Positions 9,191-18,306 are shown, counted from the stretch's first letter. The stretch is 64,000 nucleotides of DNA from an uncultured Bdellovibrionales bacterium (GCA_903926205.1 CAIYID010000060.1:72242-136241); one strand, 5' to 3'. Notes: a model not told the origin generated them from the sequence alone. Translations and numbers: made by a program.

Positions 9191-9996
9191 TCACCGCTTT
9201 CAAGCTGAGTTCCTGGAACCGCTGGAATCTCCATAAATTCTTGTAAGAAAGATTTCACCTCTGGGGTCGTTTGCGGATCAGCCTTTAATTGGCCTGCTGG
9301 GGCGATCGATGGGCTTTTACTTGCTTCCGCTGCTATTTTTTTTTGTTTTTCCTTCTCTTTTTCGTAATCTTCATGCCGACGTTGAAAAGCTCGATACTCT
9401 TGTTGAAATTCCGAGGATTTACTTCGGGCATAATCTTCAAAATCTTTTCTGCGCTCTAAGACGTCTGCTTCAAAATCATTTCTGCGCTCGCGTTGATTTT
9501 CAAAATACTCTTTGCGCAGCTCTTCCTGATGATTGAAAAAATCATCCCGCTCCTCTTTTGTGTGTTTGGAACGCAAAAAATCTTTTCGATGATCTTCCAT
9601 TTGTTTTAAAAAGACTTCACGATCCTTACGTTCCTTTTTCGTAAAATCTTCACGTTCTTTTTGAATGTCTTTTGAAAATCGTTCTCTTTTTTTACCCAGC
9701 GTGGAGTCGAACTTTTCGCGAATATTCGAAGGCGTTTTGCTCGGATCGTTCATGAGTTGCATGATAAAGGCCACTTCGTCATTTTCAGTTTTCTTTTCAG
9801 ACGGAACTTGAGCTCGTATTTCATCAAATTTTTCTCGATCTGCCTTTAGTCGATATTTATCATCGACTAAAGGTCGAGTTTCCGACGATGAACCCTCCTT
9901 GGAATGATAAGTATTCGAAGAGTTAGAACTCGCACATCCGAACTGTAATCCTATACTCAAAACAAAAAGGAACATAGGACTCAACTTTATAAACAT
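9187..9996 (-). CDS. Lipoprotein with long 11-residue-repeat helical region
   Basis: The signal peptide ends in a lipobox (LQFGC, cysteine near residue 21), so this is likely a lipid-anchored envelope protein. Residues about 105-220 are almost entirely charged and consist of repeats of mostly 10-13 residues, typically 11, each ending in a basic/acidic pair plus an aromatic residue (EDF, EVF, KDF, DDF, EYF, NDF, KDF, SEF). An 11-residue period suggests a long, nearly straight coiled coil. The C-terminus is Pro/Ala-rich. ATG at 9996 follows GGAGGAATAA. It is translationally coupled to the chromate-type transporter gene. Function unknown; it could be a periplasmic spacer or tether. Confidence 0.7.
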   Translation of the reverse strand: MFIKLSPMFLFVLSIGLQFGCASSNSSNTYHSKEGSSSETRPLVDDKYRLKADREKFDEIRAQVPSEKKTENDEVAFIMQLMNDPSKTPSNIREKFDSTLGKKRERFSKDIQKEREDFTKKERKDREVFLKQMEDHRKDFLRSKHTKEERDDFFNHQEELRKEYFENQRERRNDFEADVLERRKDFEDYARSKSSEFQQEYRAFQRRHEDYEKEKEKQKKIAAEASKSPSIAPAGQLKADPQTTPEVKSFLQEFMEIPAVPGTQLESGD

Positions 9997-10119
9997 TTAT
10001 TCCTCCAAGACCTTCGACCACCCTAACGAGAGCGGCGATGACCTTAATACTGACTTATTCTTAGTCATTTTTCACTTAAAATCCCTTTCGAAAATCAATC
10101 GAGCAACCGATAAAGATTC

Positions 10120-10797
10120 ATGCTAAACACGAGCCATTTGCTACAAAGAAGACCAGAACTCGTTTTTCGGAATCGACCGGTGGGAAAAAGTGCATGGAAA
10201 GCCTCTCACAGATCATTTCAGTGGAAATACACAGGCTTTCTCGTTGCGGCTGTTTTTGGCACGGTGGCGCTGTTTCTTGGTGTTGCTTTTTATCAAGTGC
10301 AACAAAACTATGAAATTTTTAAACAATTGGCATTTGCTACAAACCCCGAATTGGTGATGCATTTGGATCGCGAGATCGTAGGATTTGGACTTTTTGCGCT
10401 GGCAACCCTTGGCGCGGTATTTGTTTTTTGTTTGGTCCTTGGCTTACGTTTTACTGCCAATGTGATTAAGCCGGTCATTCATCTTGAGCGTCATATGAAA
10501 AAAGTCACTCAAGGAGACTGGTCTCACCCTGATTTTCGTTTTCGCTCCAATGATGATCTTTCAGATCTCTTGGATACCTATTCTTATATGTACCGGTCCC
10601 TGCGCGCCCACACAGAACATGAAATCAAGCTATTAGAAAAAATTGCTATTGATCCCAACAATCGCGAATCCCTGGTTATTTGGAAAACTTTGGTTCAACA
10701 AAAGCGAGCTCAATTAAAATTACCAAACCGGCCGCCGTCTACCGGCGCGACCGTTGCAAAGATTTCGCGGTCTCCCGCTGCTCGTCGCGTTTCTTAA
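10120..10797 (+). CDS. Membrane protein with two TM helices and a HAMP-like region, no output domain
   Basis: About 35 cytoplasmic residues precede TM1 (about 37-62), a short periplasmic loop, TM2 (about 88-112) and a HAMP-like segment (VIKPVIHLERHMKKVTQGDW followed by a second amphipathic helix). It ends in a basic Pro/Ser/Arg tail. HAMP modules normally pass signals to a kinase or methyl-accepting domain, but here nothing follows. It may work by binding a partner or be a remnant. The final 59 bases overlap the 3' end of convergent smpB. Start ATG at 10120; no strong ribosome site seen. Confidence 0.65.
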   Translation: MLNTSHLLQRRPELVFRNRPVGKSAWKASHRSFQWKYTGFLVAAVFGTVALFLGVAFYQVQQNYEIFKQLAFATNPELVMHLDREIVGFGLFALATLGAVFVFCLVLGLRFTANVIKPVIHLERHMKKVTQGDWSHPDFRFRSNDDLSDLLDTYSYMYRSLRAHTEHEIKLLEKIAIDPNNRESLVIWKTLVQQKRAQLKLPNRPPSTGATVAKISRSPAARRVS

Positions 10798-11194
10798 TGG
10801 CTTCACGCTTATCGTGGGTTTTACGACCTTTAACAAGAGCGATCTCAATTTTGGCACGACCTTTTTTAAAGTAAACCTTCAGCGGAACGCATGAGAGTCC
10901 CTTTTCTCTTAAGGCGGCATAAATTTTATCAAGCTCATGGCGATGCATAATCAATTTTCGAAGTCTTTCTGGCACATGATTATTGTAAGAACTAGATTTG
11001 TATTCAGCAATGTGGGCATTTTGCAAGAAAGCTTCATTTCCTTTAAAAATCACATAGGAATCTTTCAATTGCATTTGTTTATCCCGCATAGACTTCACTT
11101 CACTACCAAGAAGTGCCATTCCAGCTTCATAAGTCTCGATGATATCATAGTCGTATCGAGCTTTACGATTTTCACAAATGATTTGAATACTCAT
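10739..11194 (-). CDS. smpB: SsrA-binding protein SmpB
   Basis: SmpB binds tmRNA and delivers it to stalled ribosomes for trans-translation. The protein has the conserved start ENRKARYDYDIIETYEAG, the GSEVKSMR motif, NAHIAEY and PLKVYFKKGRAKIEIALVKGRK, followed by the usual basic tail KTHDKREAIKKRD. Its length (151 aa) is standard. It is the last gene of the pal-to-smpB operon, 3 bases after rsmA. Its 3' end overlaps the convergent HAMP-type gene, so the basic tail is encoded opposite that gene's C-terminus. The tmRNA gene itself is not visible in this window. Confidence 0.97.
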   Translation of the reverse strand: MSIQIICENRKARYDYDIIETYEAGMALLGSEVKSMRDKQMQLKDSYVIFKGNEAFLQNAHIAEYKSSSYNNHVPERLRKLIMHRHELDKIYAALREKGLSCVPLKVYFKKGRAKIEIALVKGRKTHDKREAIKKRDEQRETAKSLQRSRR

Positions 11195-11197
11195 ATG

Positions 11198-12007
11198 CTA
11201 CTTATATCCCAACACTTGATAAAGAGCGATGAATTGTTTCACGGAAACTTCCTGAGCTCGGATCTTTTCTTTGAGTTTCAACCTATCGAAACCAGCAATG
11301 ATTTCCTCTCGAGGTTGACCAGTCCCCTGCATTATATTCGAAACCATCAGTTTTCTGGGCTGAATAAAACAAGCTTTAATGTATTTCAAAAATTGACTTC
11401 GATCATTCACTAAAGATTCTTTTTTCTGAAAAACCAAAACCCGGCTCGCCACCTTCGGCGGTGGCATAAAATCTCCGCTACTCGCTTCAAGCAAGTTTTC
11501 CAAGTCCCAAAAAACCTGAGCAAAAACCGAAAGCATTCCATAATTTTCTGCAGTGACTTGCGCTTTCAAACGCTGAGCCACTTCTTTTTGAAACATCAAA
11601 ACCATGGCGTCTACCGACTGATCCAAAGTGCGATCAATCACTAAACTCGATGATATTTGATAGGGTAAATTGCTCACTAAAACCCTTTTTCGAGGCGAAG
11701 AAAGATTTCCCCAATCCCATTGCAAAGCATCTTGTTCAAACACAGGCAACGCCTGATCTCTCCAATACTGAGCAAATTTGGAATCGAGCTCGATCAAATC
11801 AAAGGGAACCTGCATTTCACGAAGCCCGAAGGTTAGTGCCCCTAAACCCGGCCCGACTTCAACTAGTGATTGCGGCTGTAATCCGACCACTCGATCAAGA
11901 ATTTTTTTAATCACATGATCGCTGATTAAAAAATTCTGCCCTAAACTTTTTTTGGGTTCGATCTGGAGCTCTCTCATAAGAGTAAGAATACGTTCTCTCG
12001 CCGTCAT
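11198..12007 (-). CDS. rsmA: 16S rRNA adenine dimethyltransferase RsmA (KsgA)
   Basis: This SAM-dependent enzyme dimethylates two adjacent adenines near the 3' end of 16S rRNA during small-subunit maturation. Motifs are KKSLGQNFL near residue 19, the SAM loop EVGPGLGALTFGL (about 51-63), ELDSKF and the catalytic NLPYQISS (NLPY, about residue 113). The C-terminal helical domain includes PPKVASRV. The start overlaps the tsaD stop by 4 bases, so the two are translationally coupled. The length (269 aa) is normal. Confidence 0.97.
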   Translation of the reverse strand: MTARERILTLMRELQIEPKKSLGQNFLISDHVIKKILDRVVGLQPQSLVEVGPGLGALTFGLREMQVPFDLIELDSKFAQYWRDQALPVFEQDALQWDWGNLSSPRKRVLVSNLPYQISSSLVIDRTLDQSVDAMVLMFQKEVAQRLKAQVTAENYGMLSVFAQVFWDLENLLEASSGDFMPPPKVASRVLVFQKKESLVNDRSQFLKYIKACFIQPRKLMVSNIMQGTGQPREEIIAGFDRLKLKEKIRAQEVSVKQFIALYQVLGYK

Positions 12008-13047
12008 GAAAAATCCTGCGGCCAGGAAGAGGGCGATGGCCCTAAAGTTAAATGGGAGGCTTCTCCCTTATTCAAACGACGAATACCAACCAAGCCAATC
12101 ATCGCCGCATTGTCTGTGCAATAGCGAAGCGGCGGGATTTGTAAAATAAGTTTTTTGTGTTTTGCCCATTCAGTGGCACGCTCACGCAGTCGTGAGTTCG
12201 CACTCACACCTCCCGTGATAACAACGTTTTTTATTTTTGTCTGGGTAACGGCTCGGTCCAGCTTGGATAAAAGAGCATCAACCACAGCTTCGCGAAAGGA
12301 AGCACAAAGATCCGGTAAATGCTTGGGAAGTTCTTCCGGATGGATTTTTTCAACCACTCTTTGTGCCGCGGACTTCAAACCAGAAAAACTCATTTGTAAG
12401 TTTTCCTCGTGAATTAATCCGCGCGGAAAAATATAAGCGTCTGATTTACCCAAAGCTGCCAACTGATCAACTTTCACTCCACCCGGAAAGCCCAGCCCCA
12501 ACATCTTTCCAAATTTATCAAAGGCCTCGCCAGCCGCGTCGTCTTTTGTCACGCCTAAAATTTCATATTCAGAAAAATCATTCGCTCGATAAATACTGGT
12601 GTGCCCGCCGCTGACGGCTAAAACAATCATCGGAAAAGAAAAATTTTCAGCTGGAGCATATTCTGAGTCTTTCAAAAAAGGAGCCATTATATGACCCTCT
12701 AAATGATTCACTCCAATCAATGGAATGTTTTTTGTCTGTGCCACTGTTTTAGCCACAACCAAACCAACAATCAAAGAGCCAACAAGACCCGGACGATTCG
12801 TGACGGCCACACCGTCGATTTGTGACCAATTCAATCCCGATTTTTTAAAAGTTTCTTCAATCAATGGAAGTATTTGAAGAGTGTGATTGCGGCTAGCAAT
12901 TTCAGGAACAACTCCGCCAAAGGGCGCATGTTGTAAATCTTGGTTTGCAGAAACCACAGCCTCCACCCAAGCATCATGGCGGACGATGGCCACCGAGGTA
13001 TCATCGCAACTTGTTTCAATGGCCAAAACTCGTTTAAATAAACTCAA
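12004..13047 (-). CDS. tsaD: tRNA N6-threonylcarbamoyladenosine transferase TsaD
   Basis: TsaD transfers the threonylcarbamoyl group to A37 of ANN-decoding tRNAs, together with TsaB and TsaE, which are not in this window. Landmarks are the ASKHA ATPase start LAIETSCDDTSVAIV, SRNHTLQ, the metal-binding histidines of NHLEGHIMAP, VSGGHTSIYR and the C-terminal TGGVSANSRLR. The length (347 aa) is normal. It starts one base after the stop of the CpoB-like gene and overlaps rsmA by 4 bases, in the middle of the pal-smpB operon. Confidence 0.97.
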   Translation of the reverse strand: MSLFKRVLAIETSCDDTSVAIVRHDAWVEAVVSANQDLQHAPFGGVVPEIASRNHTLQILPLIEETFKKSGLNWSQIDGVAVTNRPGLVGSLIVGLVVAKTVAQTKNIPLIGVNHLEGHIMAPFLKDSEYAPAENFSFPMIVLAVSGGHTSIYRANDFSEYEILGVTKDDAAGEAFDKFGKMLGLGFPGGVKVDQLAALGKSDAYIFPRGLIHEENLQMSFSGLKSAAQRVVEKIHPEELPKHLPDLCASFREAVVDALLSKLDRAVTQTKIKNVVITGGVSANSRLRERATEWAKHKKLILQIPPLRYCTDNAAMIGLVGIRRLNKGEASHLTLGPSPSSWPQDFS

Positions 13048-13758
13048 TCACTCTCTCTTTTTCTTTAGTTGATCCTTTGCCTGTTTCGCCAAAGCTGTAT
13101 CACGATAGTTTGAAATCACTTCTTCAAAGAAAGTTTTTGCTTCATCTTTCATTCCCAATTCTTTAAAACAAAGCCCTATTCGGTAGGTCGCAACGGCAAC
13201 ATGTCTTCCTTTTGGATAAAATTTTCGATAGTTTTCATATTGAAGGATCGCATTTCGCCAATCTTTTTTATTGAATGCGTCTTCTCCTAATTTGAAAGTA
13301 TCAGCTTTTTTCTCTCCTGCCTTGGGCTTATCGCCAGTGGAAACTGGTGCGGAGGCCGCGGTCGCCTGAACTTGTGACACTTTAATCAATTCTTGACTCA
13401 GAAAGCTCACTTGGTTTTCAAGTTTTTGGATTTCCTCATGAAGGAGAAGAACTTTTTTATTGGTCTCCGCTAACTGCTGATCATTCAAATTTTGGGTTTT
13501 TTCACGATCTCGTGCGACCGTTGTTTGACGATTTTCTAGAGACTCGATTTTACCATGAAGATCTCGAAGCTCTTCGTTCAACTCAGTGTAATGCGATTGC
13601 GCATCAGCATGACTTTTCTGCAAATTAGATACTTGTTGTTGAACAGCTTTCTTTTGCTCTTCGCCGGCAATTTCTTCTCTGGTCATCAAGCATCCAGACA
13701 AAGACAATGACAGAGACACTGAACCAAGAATAGCTAGGCCCAATATTTTCAATTTCAT
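13048..13758 (-). CDS. CpoB/YbgF-like lipoprotein: coiled coil plus TPR domain
   Basis: The signal peptide ends in a lipobox (LSLSGC). Next comes a long coiled coil (about residues 30-125, leucine/glutamine heptads), an Ala/Pro linker, and a C-terminal TPR-type domain (about 150-236) with AFNKKDWRNAILQYENYRKFYPKG and two further repeats. This is the layout of CpoB/YbgF, which coordinates Tol-Pal with septal peptidoglycan synthesis. The gene is in one operon with pal, supporting that role. It is lipid-anchored, whereas E. coli CpoB is periplasmic and soluble. It overlaps the DUF4398 gene by 4 bases. Confidence 0.8.
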   Translation of the reverse strand: MKLKILGLAILGSVSLSLSLSGCLMTREEIAGEEQKKAVQQQVSNLQKSHADAQSHYTELNEELRDLHGKIESLENRQTTVARDREKTQNLNDQQLAETNKKVLLLHEEIQKLENQVSFLSQELIKVSQVQATAASAPVSTGDKPKAGEKKADTFKLGEDAFNKKDWRNAILQYENYRKFYPKGRHVAVATYRIGLCFKELGMKDEAKTFFEEVISNYRDTALAKQAKDQLKKKRE

Positions 13759-14102
13759 AAAACCTCTCCGTTTTTAAATCGAGTCAAGCGCGCTGAATTT
13801 TCTGCTTTTTCTGCATATTCTCTGGCCGAACGAAATTCTTCAGAGGCCGTTTCATAATCACGATCTTCATAGGCTGTTTGTGCTGTTCGATAAGCTAATT
13901 CTGCCTTGTGAAAATATCCAGGAGAGTATCTCGCGGCATCGACCGCTTTTGCGGCATCAATCGCCGCTCGAGCTAAAGTGTATTGCTCTATAGGTGGTGG
14001 CGGAAGTGTCACGCAGGCATTCACTCCGCCAAAAAATAAGGTCAAAAAAAGATAGAGCGCGGCCAACTTCGATGATTTTTTTTCTACTGTCGGCCGAACC
14101 AT
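13755..14102 (-). CDS. DUF4398-like small lipoprotein
   Basis: A short envelope protein (115 aa) with a hydrophobic N-terminal segment ending at a likely lipobox cysteine (FGGVNAC, about residue 30). The rest is all-helical with the pattern ARAAIDAAKAVDAARYSPG and KAELAYRTAQTAYEDRDY, which matches the DUF4398 family as I know it. Such proteins are often encoded beside Pal/OmpA-type genes. It lies between pal (17-base gap) and the CpoB-like gene (ATGA overlap). The role is unknown; stabilising the Pal-peptidoglycan link is a guess from context. Confidence 0.7.
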   Translation of the reverse strand: MVRPTVEKKSSKLAALYLFLTLFFGGVNACVTLPPPPIEQYTLARAAIDAAKAVDAARYSPGYFHKAELAYRTAQTAYEDRDYETASEEFRSAREYAEKAENSARLTRFKNGEVL

Positions 14103-14119
14103 AAAATTTTCCTAATATC

Positions 14120-14641
14120 TTATTGTGCTAAAGGCACAAAATTTGCGCGACGGTTTTTTGAGTAAGCTGATTCGCTGTCTCCTGAAGAGATTGGCTTTTC
14201 TTTGCCATAGCTAATAATACTCAAACGAGAAGCCTCTATGCCCAAAGAAGTCATGTACTCACGAGCCGCTTTTGCACGTCGTTCACCGAGAGCTAAGTTA
14301 TACTCGATAGAACCTTTTGCGTCACAATGTCCTTCAATTTGAACATTGATTTTTGCATGAGACTTCATCCAAGCCGCATTACCTTCAATTTTCTTTTTTT
14401 CTTCGCCTTTTAAAGCCGCTTTATCATATTCAAAGTGGACAGTTTCCAATCCATCGATTTTTCCACTATCACTGCCCGCAGAATCAAAGTTCATCGGAGT
14501 GCTATCAATTTGTGGGGAAGCTGCAGGTGCAGAGCCCTCGGCATTAGTATCAGTTGAAACTTTTTTACTAGGGCAGCCCGCTAGAACTAAAACCATCAGA
14601 CCCATCGAAGAAAATTTCACAAGCGTTTTGAAAATCGTCAC
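14120..14641 (-). CDS. pal: Peptidoglycan-associated lipoprotein Pal
   Basis: Outer-membrane lipoprotein that grips peptidoglycan and receives the Tol machine during division. The signal peptide ends in LVLAGC (cysteine near residue 23), a flexible Ser/Ala linker follows, and an OmpA-like domain (about 65-172) starts at VHFEYDKAAL. It carries the peptidoglycan-binding signature IEGHCDAKGSIEYNLALGERRA and the conserved SYGKEKP. It is the first gene of a minus-strand operon running through smpB. Its tol partners lie 44 kb away at 58.4-61.8 kb. Confidence 0.95.
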   Translation of the reverse strand: MTIFKTLVKFSSMGLMVLVLAGCPSKKVSTDTNAEGSAPAASPQIDSTPMNFDSAGSDSGKIDGLETVHFEYDKAALKGEEKKKIEGNAAWMKSHAKINVQIEGHCDAKGSIEYNLALGERRAKAAREYMTSLGIEASRLSIISYGKEKPISSGDSESAYSKNRRANFVPLAQ

Positions 14642-14729
14642 TTTAAGAACCTCCTGTTTGTAACCCTGCCATTCTTGAATAGGGGAAGTTCTGTTGTCAA
14701 ATTGCTTTCCTCATGATGCAATCGGCGTC

Positions 14730-17705
14730 ATGTCGAAAAAAATAATATCTCTGTACTTTGGCCTTTTCATCTCATTATTGTCGTTCTCACTCTCGACAAA
14801 AGCGCAGGTTGATCCCAGCATTGAGTGGAAAACCCTGCACCTTCCTCACTTTGAGTTAGTATATGATGCGCGTCATCAGGAATTGGCGAATATCTACGCA
14901 GCAAGGCTGGAGGCGGCTTACGCAAATGTAGCGCCTTTATTTCCAGCAGGTCCAATAAAAACCACCGTGGTCCTTGATGATCATACCGATTTAACCAACG
15001 GCGCGGCCACCGTTTTTCCCTATCCGCTGATCATGGTTTATCCCGTGCTACCAGCTCCGCAAGAAAGCATCGGTGAGTACAACGATTGGGCTTCCGAACT
15101 TGTCACTCACGAATTCACACACATTCTTGCGATGAGCCCTCAGCGGGACACCGTGTTGGGCTTAAGTTATTTTTTCGGATCGCTGATGTCGCCAAATATT
15201 TTACTTCCGCGCTGGTGGCATGAGGGTTTGGCGGTGGAAATGGAAACTCGCTTTTCAACGGCGGGAAGATTGAGATCTCCACAGCAGGACGCTTGGTTAC
15301 GAAGTTATGTTCTGGATAATCACTGGAACGAAATGAAAATTTCTGAAGCCAATGAAGTGAACATTCCGACTTGGCCTTACGGCGCACGACCTTACTTAAT
15401 TGGTGCTGCGATGTGGTCCGAACTTATTGAAATGAAGACCCCAAAGATCGCCCATGATCTTTCTTGGGCTCACGGTGGACGGCTTCCTTATTTGATCAAT
15501 CAACCGGCTGAGAATTTGATCGGAATGACTTACTACGATCTGTTTGATCTTATGCACACAAAACTGGAAGTCCGTTTAAAGAATCAAATTTCTCAAATCA
15601 AGACTGTGCCTCCAACAAATTCAGAGAGTTTAAATTTCAAAGAGGTCGAGTCCTTCACTCCGAGCCTCAGCCCCGATGGACTTAAAATGGCCTTTATCGG
15701 CAAAGATGAAACCACAAAAAGATCTTTGCGCGTTTTGATTCGACCGGCTCTCGATATCGCCTTCAATCCTTCGCAAATGAAAGACGAATTGGAAACTCGA
15801 ACGGGAGAAACCTCCAGCGAGCTTCATTCTCCTCTGCCGCGTGTCCACCTTCATGGCATTGAAGAGTCCTCTGACGAAGATGGTCCCCCGGGAGGTTCCA
15901 TCAGTCGTCTTTCATGGTTTGCAGATTCCCAACGCATTGTTTTCGATAAAGTGGATGACCTCAATTGGTATCAAAACCTCTCAGATCTGTATATTTACAA
16001 CATCAAAACCGACAAAGTGGAACGTTTGAGCTCTGGCTTGCGCGCCCGAGAGCCCGTGGTCTCTCCCGATGGGAAATTTATTACCTTTGTGAAAGTGCTC
16101 CCAGGGAAAACTGAAATTGCTAATTTTGATCTCGAAAAAAAAATCGAAGTTGGAACTTTGATTTCGGCACCACTGCAAGCTCGTTGCAGTCACCCCACTT
16201 ACTTAGATGCCCAACACTTAATTTTTTCTTATCGAGAGCATGGACAAGAATTTTTGCAGATTTTGGATCTTCAAACACATCAAGTAAAAGTGATTTTACC
16301 AAAATTCACTAATTCTAATTTTCCAAGCATTGTGAATGGGAAACTTTTCTTCACGAGCTCAGTGAATGGCATTCATAATCTCTATGTGGCTAACGACACT
16401 TTGACTTCAGCAAAACCTGTCACACACTCATTGAGTGCCATTTTCGAAAGCACTTGGGATTGGTCACGTGATGAGTATTATCTCAGCGAGCAAACCTCCC
16501 AAGGTCTGAAAATGAATCGCTTGAATGCAAGAGCTTCAGCAGAACTACCTATTGAGCTCCCAATGGTCGGCCCGCTCTTTGTGGATCGCTATCCTGCCAA
16601 TCGCACTGATTTAAAAACTGTGGATGAGTCAGAAGTCGTCCATAAAGCTGAGAGTAAAGCCGAAATCGAAGACTATTCTTCTGCACAATATTTGTTGCCA
16701 AAATATTGGTTGCCCTGGTTTTCATGGGATTCTTTTTCCAGCTACCTGTCGGCCTCAACCTCCAGTCAAGACCCTCTGAACAAACATGCGTGGTCTGCGA
16801 ATGGTCTTTACGACATTGGCTTCAATCACTTGAGTTATTCCCTCAGTTATTTAAATATGCAAACTTCTGCCAAAGTACTCACCACCTTGAGCGACCTGAC
16901 GGTGACCTTGCCTGGAAACGTTCCTGAACGAAATGTTTTTGATAATATTCAAATCAATTGGGAATTCACTACGATGAGTCCTTATCTTCAAGGCGGCATT
17001 GGCTGGACAAAAATGAATCGTATTATTTCCCCTCTGACCACCAATCAAACTGGGCCAAGCTTACAAATGGCGTACTCAAATTTTGCAATGTCGGGTGCTC
17101 AAATTTCCCCGGAATCTGGTTTTGGCGGGGGGCTTATGCTCACCAGTTTTTTGCCAGGCGGTGGGCAGTTGGATTACAATCAAGCTGAATTGTCTCTCGT
17201 AAAATATTGGTCTTCTTTTTTGCCTAAACGACATGCTTTGATGGCAAAATTCCAAAGTTTTATGATGGATAAATCGATCTCTGCTAACTATGCCTACACT
17301 TTTTCACAACAAACTTTTGTCAATACTGCCATGCCGCAATACCTCATGCGAGCCTATCCGAGTGCGACCTTCCAAGGACGAGTTTTGAACAATTTGACTT
17401 TGGAATACCGCTTTCCAATCAAGAGACTTTATCACGGCTGGAAAACCACGCCGATTTTCTTTAAACAAGTTCATGCTGCTGTTATTGCTGACGGAGTTAA
17501 TCTTGATGGCTTTGCCTATAATTCCAATTCCCAAAATTATCAGAGAGTGCGGCTTTCAGAAAGTTTTTGGTCTGTGGGCGGCGAGGGAAGAGTTGATACC
17601 ACTTTGGGTTATCAATTTCCGCTCACTTTTTATGCGGGAGTTTACATTCCTTCCGACTTCTCGCTCACTTCAGGGCCAAATTTGGGCCTTGGAATTTACT
17701 TTTAA
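14730..17705 (+). CDS. Secreted metallopeptidase-like / TolB-like propeller / C-terminal barrel fusion
   Basis: A signal peptide follows ATG 14730 (IISLYFGLFISLLSF, then STKAQ); the TTG at 14694 would add 12 polar residues ahead of it. Module 1 (about 25-260) resembles peptidase MA-type gluzincins, with zinc motif HEFTH at residues 127-131 and a downstream WWHEGLAVEME giving the third ligand at about Glu165. Module 2 (about 285-610) contains TolB-like propeller blades (FTPSLSPDGLKMAFIG, SPDGKFITFVK). Module 3 (about 680-991) looks like an outer-membrane barrel with Gly/aromatic strands and a terminal phenylalanine (GLGIYF). It diverges from the pal operon. The substrate is unknown, and surface exposure is inferred. 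Confidence 0.75.
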   Translation: MSKKIISLYFGLFISLLSFSLSTKAQVDPSIEWKTLHLPHFELVYDARHQELANIYAARLEAAYANVAPLFPAGPIKTTVVLDDHTDLTNGAATVFPYPLIMVYPVLPAPQESIGEYNDWASELVTHEFTHILAMSPQRDTVLGLSYFFGSLMSPNILLPRWWHEGLAVEMETRFSTAGRLRSPQQDAWLRSYVLDNHWNEMKISEANEVNIPTWPYGARPYLIGAAMWSELIEMKTPKIAHDLSWAHGGRLPYLINQPAENLIGMTYYDLFDLMHTKLEVRLKNQISQIKTVPPTNSESLNFKEVESFTPSLSPDGLKMAFIGKDETTKRSLRVLIRPALDIAFNPSQMKDELETRTGETSSELHSPLPRVHLHGIEESSDEDGPPGGSISRLSWFADSQRIVFDKVDDLNWYQNLSDLYIYNIKTDKVERLSSGLRAREPVVSPDGKFITFVKVLPGKTEIANFDLEKKIEVGTLISAPLQARCSHPTYLDAQHLIFSYREHGQEFLQILDLQTHQVKVILPKFTNSNFPSIVNGKLFFTSSVNGIHNLYVANDTLTSAKPVTHSLSAIFESTWDWSRDEYYLSEQTSQGLKMNRLNARASAELPIELPMVGPLFVDRYPANRTDLKTVDESEVVHKAESKAEIEDYSSAQYLLPKYWLPWFSWDSFSSYLSASTSSQDPLNKHAWSANGLYDIGFNHLSYSLSYLNMQTSAKVLTTLSDLTVTLPGNVPERNVFDNIQINWEFTTMSPYLQGGIGWTKMNRIISPLTTNQTGPSLQMAYSNFAMSGAQISPESGFGGGLMLTSFLPGGGQLDYNQAELSLVKYWSSFLPKRHALMAKFQSFMMDKSISANYAYTFSQQTFVNTAMPQYLMRAYPSATFQGRVLNNLTLEYRFPIKRLYHGWKTTPIFFKQVHAAVIADGVNLDGFAYNSNSQNYQRVRLSESFWSVGGEGRVDTTLGYQFPLTFYAGVYIPSDFSLTSGPNLGLGIYF

Positions 17706-17781
17706 CGAGCGAGTGGCGCGACAACTTGCATTATGCTTGACATTATGATTCACAGTCAAAAATATGAGGCTAGGAGGATCT

Positions 17782-18306
17782 ATGGAGAAGGCCGGAGAGC
17801 GACTCAATTGGATCAAAGATTTAGTTAAGTCAGAACAACGCATGGAAGAGACTGGTGTGGTCGATATGTCGATTGGTTTCGATAATGATCAAATCCTGGC
17901 TCACGAGACCCTTCATTTTCTTCAATTATTAAAAAACGAAATGATCGAGTCTTCTAATGCCTTCAATGAATTGAAGTCTTCTCCTCTCGGAAGAATCAAG
18001 ATTTATGGAATTGCCAAAACTCAGGCGGATTTTATGTTATTCCGCAATGGCTATAAAATGATTTTCTCCATGAAATCCCCGGGTGTGATCAGCATTCGTT
18101 TTAATTTTTTAGGACCAAATCAATACATGCCCTCTACCGCCACCAACAGTGGCCAAGCTGCAACTCAACTAATGGAAGAACATTTGATTATTGCCAAACG
18201 AGGACCGTTCAAAGAATTACAATGGACTTTCCTTGATCAAAAAGTTGAATTCGATGCCATGGTTCGCTACCACATCTCACTTTTTGTTCGTGAGAGCGCG
18301 AAGTAG
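17782..18306 (+). CDS. Conserved-looking cytoplasmic protein of unknown function
   Basis: This protein of 174 residues has no signal peptide or membrane segment. ATG at 17782 is chosen because AGGAGG lies 4 bases upstream; the in-frame ATG at 17764 has no such site. The first third is helical and charged; the second half alternates as a beta-rich domain (LGRIKIYGIAKTQADFMLFRNGYKMIF) and ends in a polar helix. I do not recognise the family. It follows the large peptidase-propeller gene by 76 bases and may be independently expressed. Confidence 0.6.
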   Translation: MEKAGERLNWIKDLVKSEQRMEETGVVDMSIGFDNDQILAHETLHFLQLLKNEMIESSNAFNELKSSPLGRIKIYGIAKTQADFMLFRNGYKMIFSMKSPGVISIRFNFLGPNQYMPSTATNSGQAATQLMEEHLIIAKRGPFKELQWTFLDQKVEFDAMVRYHISLFVRESAK

